NCBI GenBank assembly: GCA_000156295.1
Contig: DS999222.1
Location: 64,370 to 128,369, forward strand
Reading direction: 5' to 3'
DNA: 64,000 nt
Origin: a marine gamma proteobacterium HTCC2148
GTDB taxonomy: Bacteria; Pseudomonadota; Gammaproteobacteria; Pseudomonadales; Halieaceae
Part shown: one piece after another, positions 17,248 to 25,687 of the stretch
Position numbering within the stretch: position 1 is the stretch's first letter
Layout of the letters: the number at the start of each line of letters is the position of its first letter
The notes under the pieces: model-generated
What the model was told of the DNA's origin: nothing
The model's input: the letters and a program-made list of their open reading frames with translations, nothing else
Database searches by the model: none
Translations under genes and position numbers: made by a program

Positions 17248-18428
17248 TTCGTTCGATTGAGGGACGGCTTGCCTGGTATCCCCCTGGATCCAGTGACGGC
17301 CCCCAATGGCTTGACCAGGAGTCTGGCCAGGCGAGTCTGCGAGGTATTATTGCTCAACGCAAATTAATGCCTGTGTTTGCAGTGCCTGGCGAGGATACGC
17401 GGCTACTGCGTTTGCAAATTGCCGCTGAAGAACGCCGTCATCTGGCCACTTCCCTGCCCTTTATGCTGGAGGAAGAGTTAAGCCAGGATATCGATGAGGT
17501 GCATTTCGCGACCTGTGCGCTGGACAGGCTGGATTTTGCTGTCGCGGTCTGCAGCAAAGAGAACATGAATGCTTATCAGTCTTCGTTAGCATCTTACCCC
17601 GGCGTGACTCAATGGTTACCTGAGCCTTTGCTGCTTCCCTGGCAGGGAGGTGAATGGTGTCTGGTGTTGGAGGGTGACCGAGCTATCGTGCGAACAGGTG
17701 CTTGTGAAGGTTTTTCGGTAGAGCGGGAAATGTTGTCGCTGATGCTGCATGCGCTAACCCTGGAGGGCGCGGCTCCAACGGCAATTATTGTGTATGGTCA
17801 GGACCAGGAGACCGATGCTGCCTTGGTCGATGAGGCTTTGCGAGACAGGGTTCAGTGGCGTCAGGGTGATTTGTATGCCGCTATGCTAATTGCAGAGTCA
17901 CCAGACCCCGCCCTGAATTTGCGCCAGGGTGAATGGGCCGTGCGCCTGCCGCTGGCGCGCTGGTGGCAGCACTGGCGCGTTGCAGCCGTTTTGTTCGGTG
18001 TTGCGGTTCTGGTTCATCTGTTCGCAACCGGGTTGGACTATCGACACCTGAAGCAGGAGAACCTGGCACTGCGCGGTGCTGTGCAATCGAGTTATCGACA
18101 GGCGTTTCCCAAAGGCGCGGTAGTGGATGCTGAAAAGCAGCTGCGCAGGCAACTGCAAACCATGACCGGCTCCTCCGAAGCCAGTGGATTCGTCAGCCTG
18201 ATGGCACGGGTGGGTGAAGTCGTTGCGACGGCGGATGGCAGCATCGTTAGCATTAATTACAACGATAAGTCGGGGGAGATGCGGCTTAATCTGCTGGCCG
18301 CAGACTATGAGGCTGTTGAACGCATTCGTACCGGAATAGCCGAGAGCGGCCTGCAGGCGACGCTGGAAAACAGTAGCGCTCAAGGTGAGCGGGTTCGCGC
18401 CAGAATGCGCGTAGGAGACCGTTCATGA
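17229..18428 (+). CDS. gspL: Type II secretion protein GspL
   Basis: 399 residues from a TTG start inside the end of gspK. The cytoplasmic actin-like domain (about 1-240) includes LPFMLEEELSQDIDEVHFA. A membrane helix at about 248-268 is followed by a periplasmic ferredoxin-like domain. GspL recruits GspE to the membrane and pairs with GspM. It overlaps gspM by four bases. Confidence 0.92.
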   Translation: MREIAIIRSIEGRLAWYPPGSSDGPQWLDQESGQASLRGIIAQRKLMPVFAVPGEDTRLLRLQIAAEERRHLATSLPFMLEEELSQDIDEVHFATCALDRLDFAVAVCSKENMNAYQSSLASYPGVTQWLPEPLLLPWQGGEWCLVLEGDRAIVRTGACEGFSVEREMLSLMLHALTLEGAAPTAIIVYGQDQETDAALVDEALRDRVQWRQGDLYAAMLIAESPDPALNLRQGEWAVRLPLARWWQHWRVAAVLFGVAVLVHLFATGLDYRHLKQENLALRGAVQSSYRQAFPKGAVVDAEKQLRRQLQTMTGSSEASGFVSLMARVGEVVATADGSIVSINYNDKSGEMRLNLLAADYEAVERIRTGIAESGLQATLENSSAQGERVRARMRVGDRS

Positions 18429-18895
18429 AACAATGGTTTACGGGGCTCACCCAACGCGAGCAGTTGAGCCTGTTAATTATGGGTTTGGCCGTTGCGCTTT
18501 ACCTGGCGTTCGTTATTGTTATCGCGCCCTTGTCGCAGGCTCGCGATCGTATGGTTGTGCAGAATCGCGGTGTAGCGGAATCGCTACAGCGAGTGGAAGT
18601 GCTGGTGTCGCAAATATTGCACTTACGTGAGACTGGCAACGGCAGTTCCACTAATCGAAACCTGGCCAGCCTTGTTAACCGGTCGACCTCAAGCTATCAG
18701 CTGCAGGTAAATCGACTGCAACCCAATAGTCGCGGAGAGCTGCAGGTTCGCCTGGAAAACGCGGTATTTGATGATCTTATTGCCTGGCTGTACCAGGTTG
18801 AATACAAAGAGGGCCTGCGAGTGCTGGAAACCTCTATCACTCAGGCTGGAACTGTTGGCAGGGTTAATGCCACCGTAAGACTGGCCCAGGGATGA
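18425..18895 (+). CDS. gspM: Type II secretion protein GspM
   Basis: 156 residues. N-terminal LTQREQLSLLIMG leads into one membrane segment (about 16-36), then a coiled region and a periplasmic ferredoxin-like domain (YQLQVNRLQPNSRGELQV, FDDLIAWLYQVE) characteristic of GspM. It stabilises GspL in the platform. It overlaps both neighbours by four bases (ATGA junctions). Confidence 0.92.
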   Translation: MKQWFTGLTQREQLSLLIMGLAVALYLAFVIVIAPLSQARDRMVVQNRGVAESLQRVEVLVSQILHLRETGNGSSTNRNLASLVNRSTSSYQLQVNRLQPNSRGELQVRLENAVFDDLIAWLYQVEYKEGLRVLETSITQAGTVGRVNATVRLAQG

Positions 18896-19641
18896 GCCGG
18901 TCGAAGCTCATTCCCAGCTTATTGCTGGGCCTGTTATTTTTGCTAATTCTATTGGCCAGCGCGCCCGCCCGCCTTTTGTTGGCTATATTGCCGGCGGAGC
19001 AGCTCATTCTTCAGGGACTCAGCGGTAGCTTATGGGAGGGCACGGCAAGTCGCGTGCTGGTGAAGAGTGGCAGCGGGTGGCTTCATCTTGGAGCCAGCAG
19101 TTGGAGTCTCAGCCCCCTATCGCTCGTGGTCCTCGCCCCCCGTGTTGAAATTAGTAGTCATTGGGGGCGTCAAACCCTCAATGCTGTGGCAACTCTGCAC
19201 TCGCGCAACGACATCGAGTTTAGCGATGTTGACCTGTTGCTTGATGCTGCCCTGTTGCAGCATTATCTTCCGGTCGGACTAGTGGGAGATATCGCCATGC
19301 AGTTTGAGGAAATCACTATTCGCAACCAATACCCTGAGAGCGCTACAGGGCGAATCGTCTGGCAGAATGGTGGTTGGATGTCACCCCAGGGAAGTCGCCA
19401 GTTGGGGAGTTATGCGGTCGATGTTCAATCCTTGGCCAGCGGTGGTCTCGCCGGAGAGGTCATCAGCCTTGCCGGAGATCTTCAGGCCAATGGTCCGATT
19501 ATACTGGATCAGGAAAATTACAGCGTCGACGTACAGTTATCGGGATCTGGGCTTGATGATCCACAACTGCGACAGGCATTGCAGTTATTAGCGATTCCTG
19601 AGGGTGATACTTATCGGGTCAGACTCAAGGGCAGCCTTTAG
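18892..19641 (+). CDS. gspN: Type II secretion protein GspN
   Basis: 249 residues. One N-terminal membrane segment (about 9-27) precedes a periplasmic beta-rich domain with the family pattern GLSGSLWEGTASRVLV and YSVDVQLSGSGLDDPQLRQAL. GspN occurs in a subset of type II systems; its role is unclear and it is dispensable in some. It is the last gene of the operon. No gspO peptidase, gspAB or pilotin gene lies beside the operon. Confidence 0.9.
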   Translation: MSRSKLIPSLLLGLLFLLILLASAPARLLLAILPAEQLILQGLSGSLWEGTASRVLVKSGSGWLHLGASSWSLSPLSLVVLAPRVEISSHWGRQTLNAVATLHSRNDIEFSDVDLLLDAALLQHYLPVGLVGDIAMQFEEITIRNQYPESATGRIVWQNGGWMSPQGSRQLGSYAVDVQSLASGGLAGEVISLAGDLQANGPIILDQENYSVDVQLSGSGLDDPQLRQALQLLAIPEGDTYRVRLKGSL

Positions 19642-19672
19642 TCGCTGGTTCAGTAGATCAGGCGGAGCGAGG

Positions 19673-19702
19673 TCGCAGTTACAGGCTGTCCTGTCTTATA
19701 AT
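19673..19702 (+). promoter_or_regulatory. Candidate rubredoxin promoter
   Basis: A perfect TATAAT occurs at 19697-19702, 31 bases before the rubredoxin start. The only -35 candidate, TCGCAG (18-base spacer), is poor, so an activator may be needed. Confidence 0.4.
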
Positions 19703-19732
19703 TCAGCAATTCAACAACCATGGAATAAATGA

Positions 19733-19912
19733 ATGAGTAACGATGATTTCAAGAAATACGAGTGTGTAATTTGTGGCTTCATCTATGATGAAGCCGAGGG
19801 CTTGCCTGCTGATGGTATTGCTCCCGGCACACGCTGGGAAGATGTCCCTGAGGATTGGGAATGTCCCGACTGTGGTATCTCCAAGTCTGATTTCGATCTC
19901 TACGAAGAGTAA
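19733..19912 (+). CDS. Rubredoxin
   Basis: 59 residues. Four cysteines bind one iron in the two standard knuckles: [11 protein letters not shown] (C11, C14) and [12 protein letters not shown] (C44, C47). The aromatic core YECVIC and [11 protein letters not shown] is intact. It carries single electrons in the cytoplasm, often from rubredoxin reductase to alkane hydroxylases or in oxidative-stress pathways; no such partner is in the window. It stands alone between the gsp operon and pepP, with its own candidate promoter. The ATG at 19733 follows an out-of-frame ATG at 19729. Confidence 0.95.
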   Translation: MSNDDFKKYECVICGFIYDEAEGLPADGIAPGTRWEDVPEDWECPDCGISKSDFDLYEE

Positions 19913-19921
19913 AACCCCCGG

Positions 19922-19941
19922 GGGCGAACGCCGCTTCGCCC
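19922..19941 (+). terminator. Hairpin after rubredoxin, possible weak terminator
   Basis: GGGCGAA (19922-19928) pairs with TTCGCCC (19935-19941) around a six-base loop, 9 bases after the rubredoxin stop. It is followed by a mixed TCTGTTCTG rather than a clean T run, so termination would be weak. Confidence 0.4.
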
Positions 19942-19961
19942 TCTGTTCTGAAGCACTGCTT

Positions 19962-20004
19962 CCGGTGTAGATTTCGGTTACACTTGCCGCCGAATTTGCA
20001 CCGG
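19962..20004 (+). promoter_or_regulatory. Long hairpin in the pepP 5' leader
   Basis: CCGGTGTAGATTTCGG (19962-19977) pairs with CCGAATTTGCACCGG (19990-20004): fifteen pairs, two of them G-T, one bulged T and a twelve-base loop. The stem ends ten bases before the pepP ATG and contains the only purine-rich bases (CGGA) that could serve as its ribosome-binding site. Confidence 0.5.
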
Positions 20005-20014
20005 AATATATTCT

Positions 20015-21796
20015 ATGAATGCTATTGCTGATCGCCTGAAAACTGTTCGCGCCCGAATGGCGGAAGTGGGCTGTGATGCCTTGATTGTGCCTCGGGCTGA
20101 CGAATACCTCGGCGAGTACATCCCTGCTCACAATGAACGCATGCTGTGGATTTCCGGTTTCACCGGCTCGGCGGGAGCAGTAGTAATTCTGCAAGACCGC
20201 GCGGCGATATTTGTCGATGGCCGCTACACCGTTCAGGTACGTAACGAGGTTGATTCCCAGCTCTTTGAGTATTGCCATTTAATCAAGGAACCTCATGCGC
20301 AATGGATTGCTGACCAGCTGAGCGACGGCGCTCGCGTGCTTTGCGACCCCCGAATGCATAGTTTGAACTGGTACCGAAGCACTCAGTCGACGCTGGCAGC
20401 GGCTGGATTAAATCTGCTTGCAGACACTGACAATGTGATCGACCACTGCTGGTCAGGCCGGCCTGAACCGAAGATTGGGCCAGCACTATTGTTGGAGGAG
20501 GCCTTTACCGGCAGCTCTTCGGCTGCAAAGCGTCGTCGTATCGCTGCCGATGTGGCCGCCAAGGGTGCCGATGCAGCATTGATATTTGCGCCAGACTCGG
20601 TGAGTTGGCTGTTGAATGTACGCGGTACGGATATTCCCTGTCTGCCCATACTGCAGAGCTTTGCTTTGCTCGACACGAAGGGTGACGTCACGGTGTTTGT
20701 CGATGCCGGTCGTATCCCTGAGGGGTTTGCCGCCCACGTTGGAGAGGGCGTGCGAATATTGGCCGAAAGCGCCGCGCAGGAAATTTTGCTTAGCTATTCA
20801 GGCCAGCGTCTGTTGGCCGATCCCGATAGTGCGAATGCCTGGACTCAGCTGACTTTGGAGGCCGGCGGTGCTCAACTGGTATCCGCTCCAGACCCTGTTT
20901 TACTGCCCAAGGCCGCTAAAAATACGGTAGAAGTCGAAGGCGCGCGGCAAGCACATCGCAGGGATGCAGTAGCCGAAGTTCGTTTTCTGGCCTGGCTGGA
21001 TGCGGAAGTGGACGGCGGCATACTGCACGACGAAGCGGCTCTGGCAGACAAACTGGGCGCATTCAGGGAGGAAGGTGATCAGTATCATGGTCCGTCCTTC
21101 GATACGATTTCTGCTGCCGGGGGCAACGCTGCTATGTGCCACTACAATCACTTGAACGTGGCCACTCCGGGACAGTTGACTATGAATAGCGTGTACCTGG
21201 TCGATAGCGGCGGACAGTATACGGACGGCACTACTGATATCACGCGAACGGTAGCAATCGGTGATCCAGGAGAGGATATTCGTCGCATGTTTACCCTGGT
21301 GCTCAAAGGCCATATCGCTCTTGATCAAGCTCGCTTTCCCGCAGGAACCACAGGCACTCAGCTGGATGCTCTGGCCAGGCAGTTTCTGTGGCGAGAGGGC
21401 TTCGACTACGATCATGGGACCGGCCATGGTGTCGGGGCATTCCTCAGCGTGCATGAAGCGCCTCAGCGCATAGGCAAAGCCCATAATCCTTTTGCCTTAC
21501 TACCGGGAATGATCGTTAGCAACGAACCGGGGTATTACCGTGACAACTGCTTTGGTATTCGTTGCGAAAACCTGGTGGTTGTTCGCGAGGCTCAAGCCGC
21601 TGGTGAGACTCTCGTTTACGAATTTGAAGCACTCACTTTGGTACCCTTTGATCGACGGTTGCTGGACCGCTCCATACTGACTGCAGATGAGTGCGCGTGG
21701 ATAGACAACTATCATGCCCTCGTGGCGACACAGATTGCGCCTCTGCTGCAGGGCTCAGCCAAAGTCTGGCTGGAACAGGCTACTCTACCGCTGTAG
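20015..21796 (+). CDS. Xaa-Pro aminopeptidase (M24B, large three-domain type)
   Basis: 593 residues, longer than E. coli PepP (about 440) and like eukaryotic aminopeptidase P1, with two creatinase-like N-terminal domains (start: DALIVPRADEYLGEYIPAHN) before the catalytic domain. Metal ligands are visible: the two Asp residues in DSGGQYTDGTTDITRT, His in GTGHGVGAF, Glu in NEPGYY and Glu in RCENLVV. The enzyme removes N-terminal residues preceding proline; it is cytoplasmic and manganese- or cobalt-dependent. The ATG at 20015 lacks a strong ribosome-binding site and follows a stable hairpin. Confidence 0.92.
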   Translation: MNAIADRLKTVRARMAEVGCDALIVPRADEYLGEYIPAHNERMLWISGFTGSAGAVVILQDRAAIFVDGRYTVQVRNEVDSQLFEYCHLIKEPHAQWIADQLSDGARVLCDPRMHSLNWYRSTQSTLAAAGLNLLADTDNVIDHCWSGRPEPKIGPALLLEEAFTGSSSAAKRRRIAADVAAKGADAALIFAPDSVSWLLNVRGTDIPCLPILQSFALLDTKGDVTVFVDAGRIPEGFAAHVGEGVRILAESAAQEILLSYSGQRLLADPDSANAWTQLTLEAGGAQLVSAPDPVLLPKAAKNTVEVEGARQAHRRDAVAEVRFLAWLDAEVDGGILHDEAALADKLGAFREEGDQYHGPSFDTISAAGGNAAMCHYNHLNVATPGQLTMNSVYLVDSGGQYTDGTTDITRTVAIGDPGEDIRRMFTLVLKGHIALDQARFPAGTTGTQLDALARQFLWREGFDYDHGTGHGVGAFLSVHEAPQRIGKAHNPFALLPGMIVSNEPGYYRDNCFGIRCENLVVVREAQAAGETLVYEFEALTLVPFDRRLLDRSILTADECAWIDNYHALVATQIAPLLQGSAKVWLEQATLPL

Positions 21797-21834
21797 ACTG
21801 AGCCGACACATAACAATAATTGGAGACATAGACC

Positions 21835-23184
21835 ATGGCTGGACCTGCTGGCGAACATTGGTCATCTCGGTTTGCATTTTTGATGGCATCGGTGGGCTTC
21901 GCTGTCGGCCTTGGCAACATCTGGCGTTTTCCCTATGTAACGGGTGAGAACGGTGGCGCAGCGTTCGTTATTATTTATCTCGCCTGCGCCTTTGGTATTG
22001 GTGTTCCTATATTAATGGCCGAGCTGCTGATCGGTCGGCGTGGTAAGGGCAGTCCGCCCAACGCCATGGCAGTGGTAGCAGGTGAAACCCATCGCTCCCG
22101 TCATTGGAAAGTTGTTGGTGGAATGGGCCTACTGGCCGCCTACACTATTGAAATCGTTTATGCCGGCGTGGTCGGGTGGGTGCTGTGGTACTTGTACAAG
22201 GCGATTACCACGGGGTTTGTGGGTGTCGATGCGCAGATAGCCGAAGCGACCTTTAACGGAGTACTGGCGGACAACGTGGGCATGTTGTTCTGGACGCTCG
22301 TTGGTTTAGCGATAACGGGTTATATTATTTATTCGGGGGTAAAAGACGGTATCGAGCGCGCGGTGCGAATTATGATGCCCGCCATGTTTTTATTGCTGCT
22401 GGGACTTGCCACCTACAACTATTTTGCCGGCGGCTTCGGTGAGGCGATTCGCTGGTTGTTTACACCTGATTTTAGCAAGATTGGTCCGGCAACTGTGTTG
22501 GCTGCCATAGGGCAGGCATTCTTCTCTATCGGTGTGGCGATGGGCGGAATGATGACGTACGGTTCCTACCTGCCGCGCTCAATTTCTATTACCCAGTCGG
22601 TGCTGATTATCGTTGTCGCCGATACGCTGGTGGCACTGCTGGCAGGCCTGGTTATTTTTCCGGCGGTATTTAACTACGGTCTGAACCCCGCTGCCGGTGC
22701 TGGCCTGATTTTCCAGACCTTGCCTGTGGCCTTTGCCCAAATGCCCGGAGGTTATGGTTTCAGTATTCTGTTCTTTATCATGCTGTCGGTGGCAGGAATT
22801 ACTTCTATGGTGGGCCTGGTGGAGTCAGTGAATTCATGGGTGGAAGAACGTTTTAGTATTTCTCGTCATAAGAGTGCGATGATTGTCGTGGGTTCAATTG
22901 CGGTGCTCAGCATCATTAGTTTGATGTCTTACAATGTAATTGGCGGCGTATCTATGGGCGGTCGCAATTTCAACGACATCATGGACTACTTCTCTAATCA
23001 GATTCTGCTGCCACTGGGTGGGCTATTGATTGCTGTCTTTGCAGGTTGGGTTATCACTAAAGAAATTTCTGCTGATGAGTTGGGTATCAAAAACGGCGTG
23101 GGTCACCAGCTATGGTATTTCCTGATTCGTTTTGTGGTGCCACCTGCATTATTGGTAATTTTCGTGATGGGTGTCAGCGAGTAG
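21835..23184 (+). CDS. Sodium-dependent transporter, NSS (SNF) family
   Basis: 449 residues with about eleven membrane segments, the bacterial MhsT-like topology. The signature FAFLMASVGFAVGLGNIWRF followed by PYVTGENGGAAFVIIYL forms the sodium- and substrate-binding part of TM1-2. IGQAFFSIGVAMGGMMTYGSY matches TM6. Members import amino acids such as tryptophan, leucine or tyrosine with Na+. It follows an aminopeptidase P gene by 38 bases, so a role in recovering amino acids from peptides is plausible, but specificity cannot be read from the sequence. Confidence 0.92.
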   Translation: MAGPAGEHWSSRFAFLMASVGFAVGLGNIWRFPYVTGENGGAAFVIIYLACAFGIGVPILMAELLIGRRGKGSPPNAMAVVAGETHRSRHWKVVGGMGLLAAYTIEIVYAGVVGWVLWYLYKAITTGFVGVDAQIAEATFNGVLADNVGMLFWTLVGLAITGYIIYSGVKDGIERAVRIMMPAMFLLLLGLATYNYFAGGFGEAIRWLFTPDFSKIGPATVLAAIGQAFFSIGVAMGGMMTYGSYLPRSISITQSVLIIVVADTLVALLAGLVIFPAVFNYGLNPAAGAGLIFQTLPVAFAQMPGGYGFSILFFIMLSVAGITSMVGLVESVNSWVEERFSISRHKSAMIVVGSIAVLSIISLMSYNVIGGVSMGGRNFNDIMDYFSNQILLPLGGLLIAVFAGWVITKEISADELGIKNGVGHQLWYFLIRFVVPPALLVIFVMGVSE

Positions 23185-23220
23185 AGTCACTTCGATCGCT
23201 GACCGCATGGTGGGAAACGC

Positions 23221-24660
23221 TTATAGAACGGGAGAAAAGAGTCGCGCTACTGCCATTCCCAAGGTGAACCAGGCAGGCTTGTTGGCAATTTCTTCTTTGA
23301 CTACCAGTCTGCTGCGATCAAAATCCCGTTCCAGCATCGACTCCACCTTTCTGGCGAAAAATAAGTCGTGCACGAGTAAAGTGATTTCAAAGTTGAGGCG
23401 AAAAGAGCGATTGTCAAAGTTAGCGGTACCTACTCCTGCCAGTTGATCGTCCATCAGCAAGACTTTCTGGTGCATGAACCCGCCCTGGTAGCGATATACT
23501 TTTACGCCGCAGGCAATCAACTCATTGGTGAAAGACCAGTTCGCCATCGCTACAACCGGGCCGTCCGGTTCATCGGGAATCATTACTCTGACATCTACGC
23601 CGCGCAGGGCTGCGAGTTGCAGTGCAGCGACAATGCCGCGGTCAGGCACGAAGTATGGGCTGGCAATCCAGATACGACGTTGGGCGGCGACGATAGTCTG
23701 GTGAAACATGAGTCCCGCTTCTTCGTATTCGCTGGCCGGGTCGGAAGGAAATACCAGTACCGTGCTTTCTCCTGGTGCGGTTCTTGAGACGCTCCAGTCG
23801 ACCTCCAGCTGTTTGTTTGTCGCCCATAGCCAGTCAGTCGCGAAAGCTTGCTCAGTGCCTAGCACTGCGGGGCCTTCGACCTTGGCGTGGGTGTCTCGCC
23901 AGTGGCCTACTTTTTTGTCCAGTCCCAGATATTCATCGCCGACATTGTGACCGCCAACCCAGGCCTGCTTTCCATCGACAACAACAATTTTTCGGTGGTT
24001 GCGAAAATTCAATTGAAAGCGATTGCGTCTTCCCTGGGTTGTATTGAATGGCTCCGCTTCTACGCCGGCCAATAACAGCTGTTTGCGAAGCTTGGAGCGG
24101 TGAAATTGGCGACTGCCGATTTCATCGTAAAGCAGGTAAACAGAGACTCCGCTCTTGGCCTTATCCGCCAGAATGCGACACAATTTTCGGCTCAGGTCAT
24201 CGTCGCGAATAATATAAAACTGAAAAAGGATGTATTGCGTTGCTTGCTCCAGACCTTTCTCGATGCTGGCAAAGGTAGCATCGCCATCAACCAATAGCTC
24301 GATCTTGTTGCCGGCTGTGGCCGGCATTCGAGCAAGATTGAACAAGCTAGTGTAGAACGGAGTATCACTGCCAACGGGGATCACATGTTCTTCAATACTG
24401 CTGTTTGTACGCAGGATCAGACGCTGGGCTTCCCGCTCTATTTCATCTCTTTTCTCAAGGTAACCGGCAAAGCGATTGCGGCCAAAAATCAGGTACAGCG
24501 GAAGACTGAGCATGGGAAAACTGAGAAGAGATATTGTCCAGGCGATAGCACCTTGGGAAGTGCGACCATTGAGTATGGCTTCCACTGCGCAAAACAGGGC
24601 TGCAATGTATATCAGCACCACGCTAAGCGTGACTATTTGCGCAAGCAGTGTGAACTCCAT
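23221..24660 (-). CDS. cls: Cardiolipin synthase (phospholipase D family)
   Basis: 479 residues. Two N-terminal membrane segments (about 5-25 and 37-57) precede two HKD phosphatidyltransferase motifs: NHRKIVVVDGKQAWVGGHNV and HQKVLLMDDQLAGVGTANFD. The enzyme joins two phosphatidylglycerols, or a related lipid pair, into cardiolipin at the inner membrane. Length and motif spacing match ClsA. It is followed by nothing on this strand and preceded by a phosphatase gene 3 bases upstream, so the two form an operon. Confidence 0.92.
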   Translation of the reverse strand: MEFTLLAQIVTLSVVLIYIAALFCAVEAILNGRTSQGAIAWTISLLSFPMLSLPLYLIFGRNRFAGYLEKRDEIEREAQRLILRTNSSIEEHVIPVGSDTPFYTSLFNLARMPATAGNKIELLVDGDATFASIEKGLEQATQYILFQFYIIRDDDLSRKLCRILADKAKSGVSVYLLYDEIGSRQFHRSKLRKQLLLAGVEAEPFNTTQGRRNRFQLNFRNHRKIVVVDGKQAWVGGHNVGDEYLGLDKKVGHWRDTHAKVEGPAVLGTEQAFATDWLWATNKQLEVDWSVSRTAPGESTVLVFPSDPASEYEEAGLMFHQTIVAAQRRIWIASPYFVPDRGIVAALQLAALRGVDVRVMIPDEPDGPVVAMANWSFTNELIACGVKVYRYQGGFMHQKVLLMDDQLAGVGTANFDNRSFRLNFEITLLVHDLFFARKVESMLERDFDRSRLVVKEEIANKPAWFTLGMAVARLFSPVL

Positions 24661-24663
24661 AAC

Positions 24664-25563
24664 TTACTCCAACAGGGTGTTTCGCAAAGTGGTGATATCC
24701 GTATCATCAAGGCCCAATGCCTGGTGCACGTAGTTGTCGAAGCTGCCATATTGTTCGTCGATAGTATCAAAGGCAGCTTGCAGCCAGGCTTCTTCTACCC
24801 CCAGTAAAATGGCGATCTTGTCAGCGGCTTCTTTCCCCTGGAGCAGGCGCACCAGGCTCAGCTCTTGTTGGCGGGCGGCGATGGCGTAGTCGCGACTTAG
24901 CATATAGTCTCTCATGATAACGTCGTCGGGCACTCCGAGTAGTCGCAGTAAAATTGCAGCGGCGAAACCCGTGCGATCTTTTCCAGCGCTACAGTGCCAT
25001 ACGATGGGCTGTCCCTTGGCTTTGAGCACTTCCTGAATGAATTGGCTGAACTGGGGGGTGAATGTTTTGGCGAACTCACGGTTGGCTTCGATCATAAACG
25101 CAGTGGGCTCGAAGCCAGAAAAATCGCCGCTGTCGAATCGTGCGATGATTTCTTCACCGACACTATTGTCTCCTCCGTCCATGATAGGAATCTCGACGAT
25201 TTTGAACGTAGACGATTTGGCAAACTGATTGGGTTCTTCTTCTTTTTCGGCAAGCGAACGAAAGTCGATCAAGGCTTTGAGGGTGAGGCCGTCCAGAACT
25301 TTCTGGTCTGCCCGGCTAGTCTCAGCGAAATTGCCAGAGCGATAAAGCTTACCCCACCTGATCTTTCTGCCTTGTGTGGTGGCGTATCCGCCAAGGTCGC
25401 GAAAATTGCTTATTCCCTCAAAATTCAGCACCCGATGAGCTTCCCGCTGTTCAGCGGGAAGCCGCGACGGGATAACAACCGGTTCTGATGGAATGAACTG
25501 GATAACGGTTATCGATAGTGCAAGGACGGCAAATGCCGACCAGAACAATTTCTTCTTATTCAA
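24664..25563 (-). CDS. Membrane-anchored tyrosine phosphatase-like protein (Y_phosphatase3)
   Basis: About 299 residues from TTG 25563, which has GGAG six bases upstream; the frame stays open to 25647 but those codons overlap the divergent promoter region. A single membrane segment (about 5-22) precedes NFRDLGGYAT, typical of this family, and the P-loop HCSAGKDRTGFAAA with catalytic Cys and Arg. Homologues dephosphorylate phosphotyrosine or phosphoinositides (for example Mycobacterium PtpB and Listeria LipA). Its coupling to cardiolipin synthase (3-base gap) suggests a lipid phosphate as a possible substrate, which is inference. Confidence 0.82.
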   Translation of the reverse strand: MNKKKLFWSAFAVLALSITVIQFIPSEPVVIPSRLPAEQREAHRVLNFEGISNFRDLGGYATTQGRKIRWGKLYRSGNFAETSRADQKVLDGLTLKALIDFRSLAEKEEEPNQFAKSSTFKIVEIPIMDGGDNSVGEEIIARFDSGDFSGFEPTAFMIEANREFAKTFTPQFSQFIQEVLKAKGQPIVWHCSAGKDRTGFAAAILLRLLGVPDDVIMRDYMLSRDYAIAARQQELSLVRLLQGKEAADKIAILLGVEEAWLQAAFDTIDEQYGSFDNYVHQALGLDDTDITTLRNTLLE

Positions 25564-25687
25564 GGTTTCTCCGACTTGGTCCCGCGTGTTCAATGGGGAT
25601 GAGCATAGCATTGCGCGAATCGACGCGCATTGCGGGCAGTATGCCATTCGCTACTGCCCAACGGGGTTATCCCCTATACTGGATCGG

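Noticed and set aside
25493-25687. Upstream extension of the degenerate regulator
   Set aside because: It overlaps the divergent phosphatase gene region and lacks a ribosome-binding site; the GTG at 25688 leaves a 124-base divergent spacer that fits promoters.
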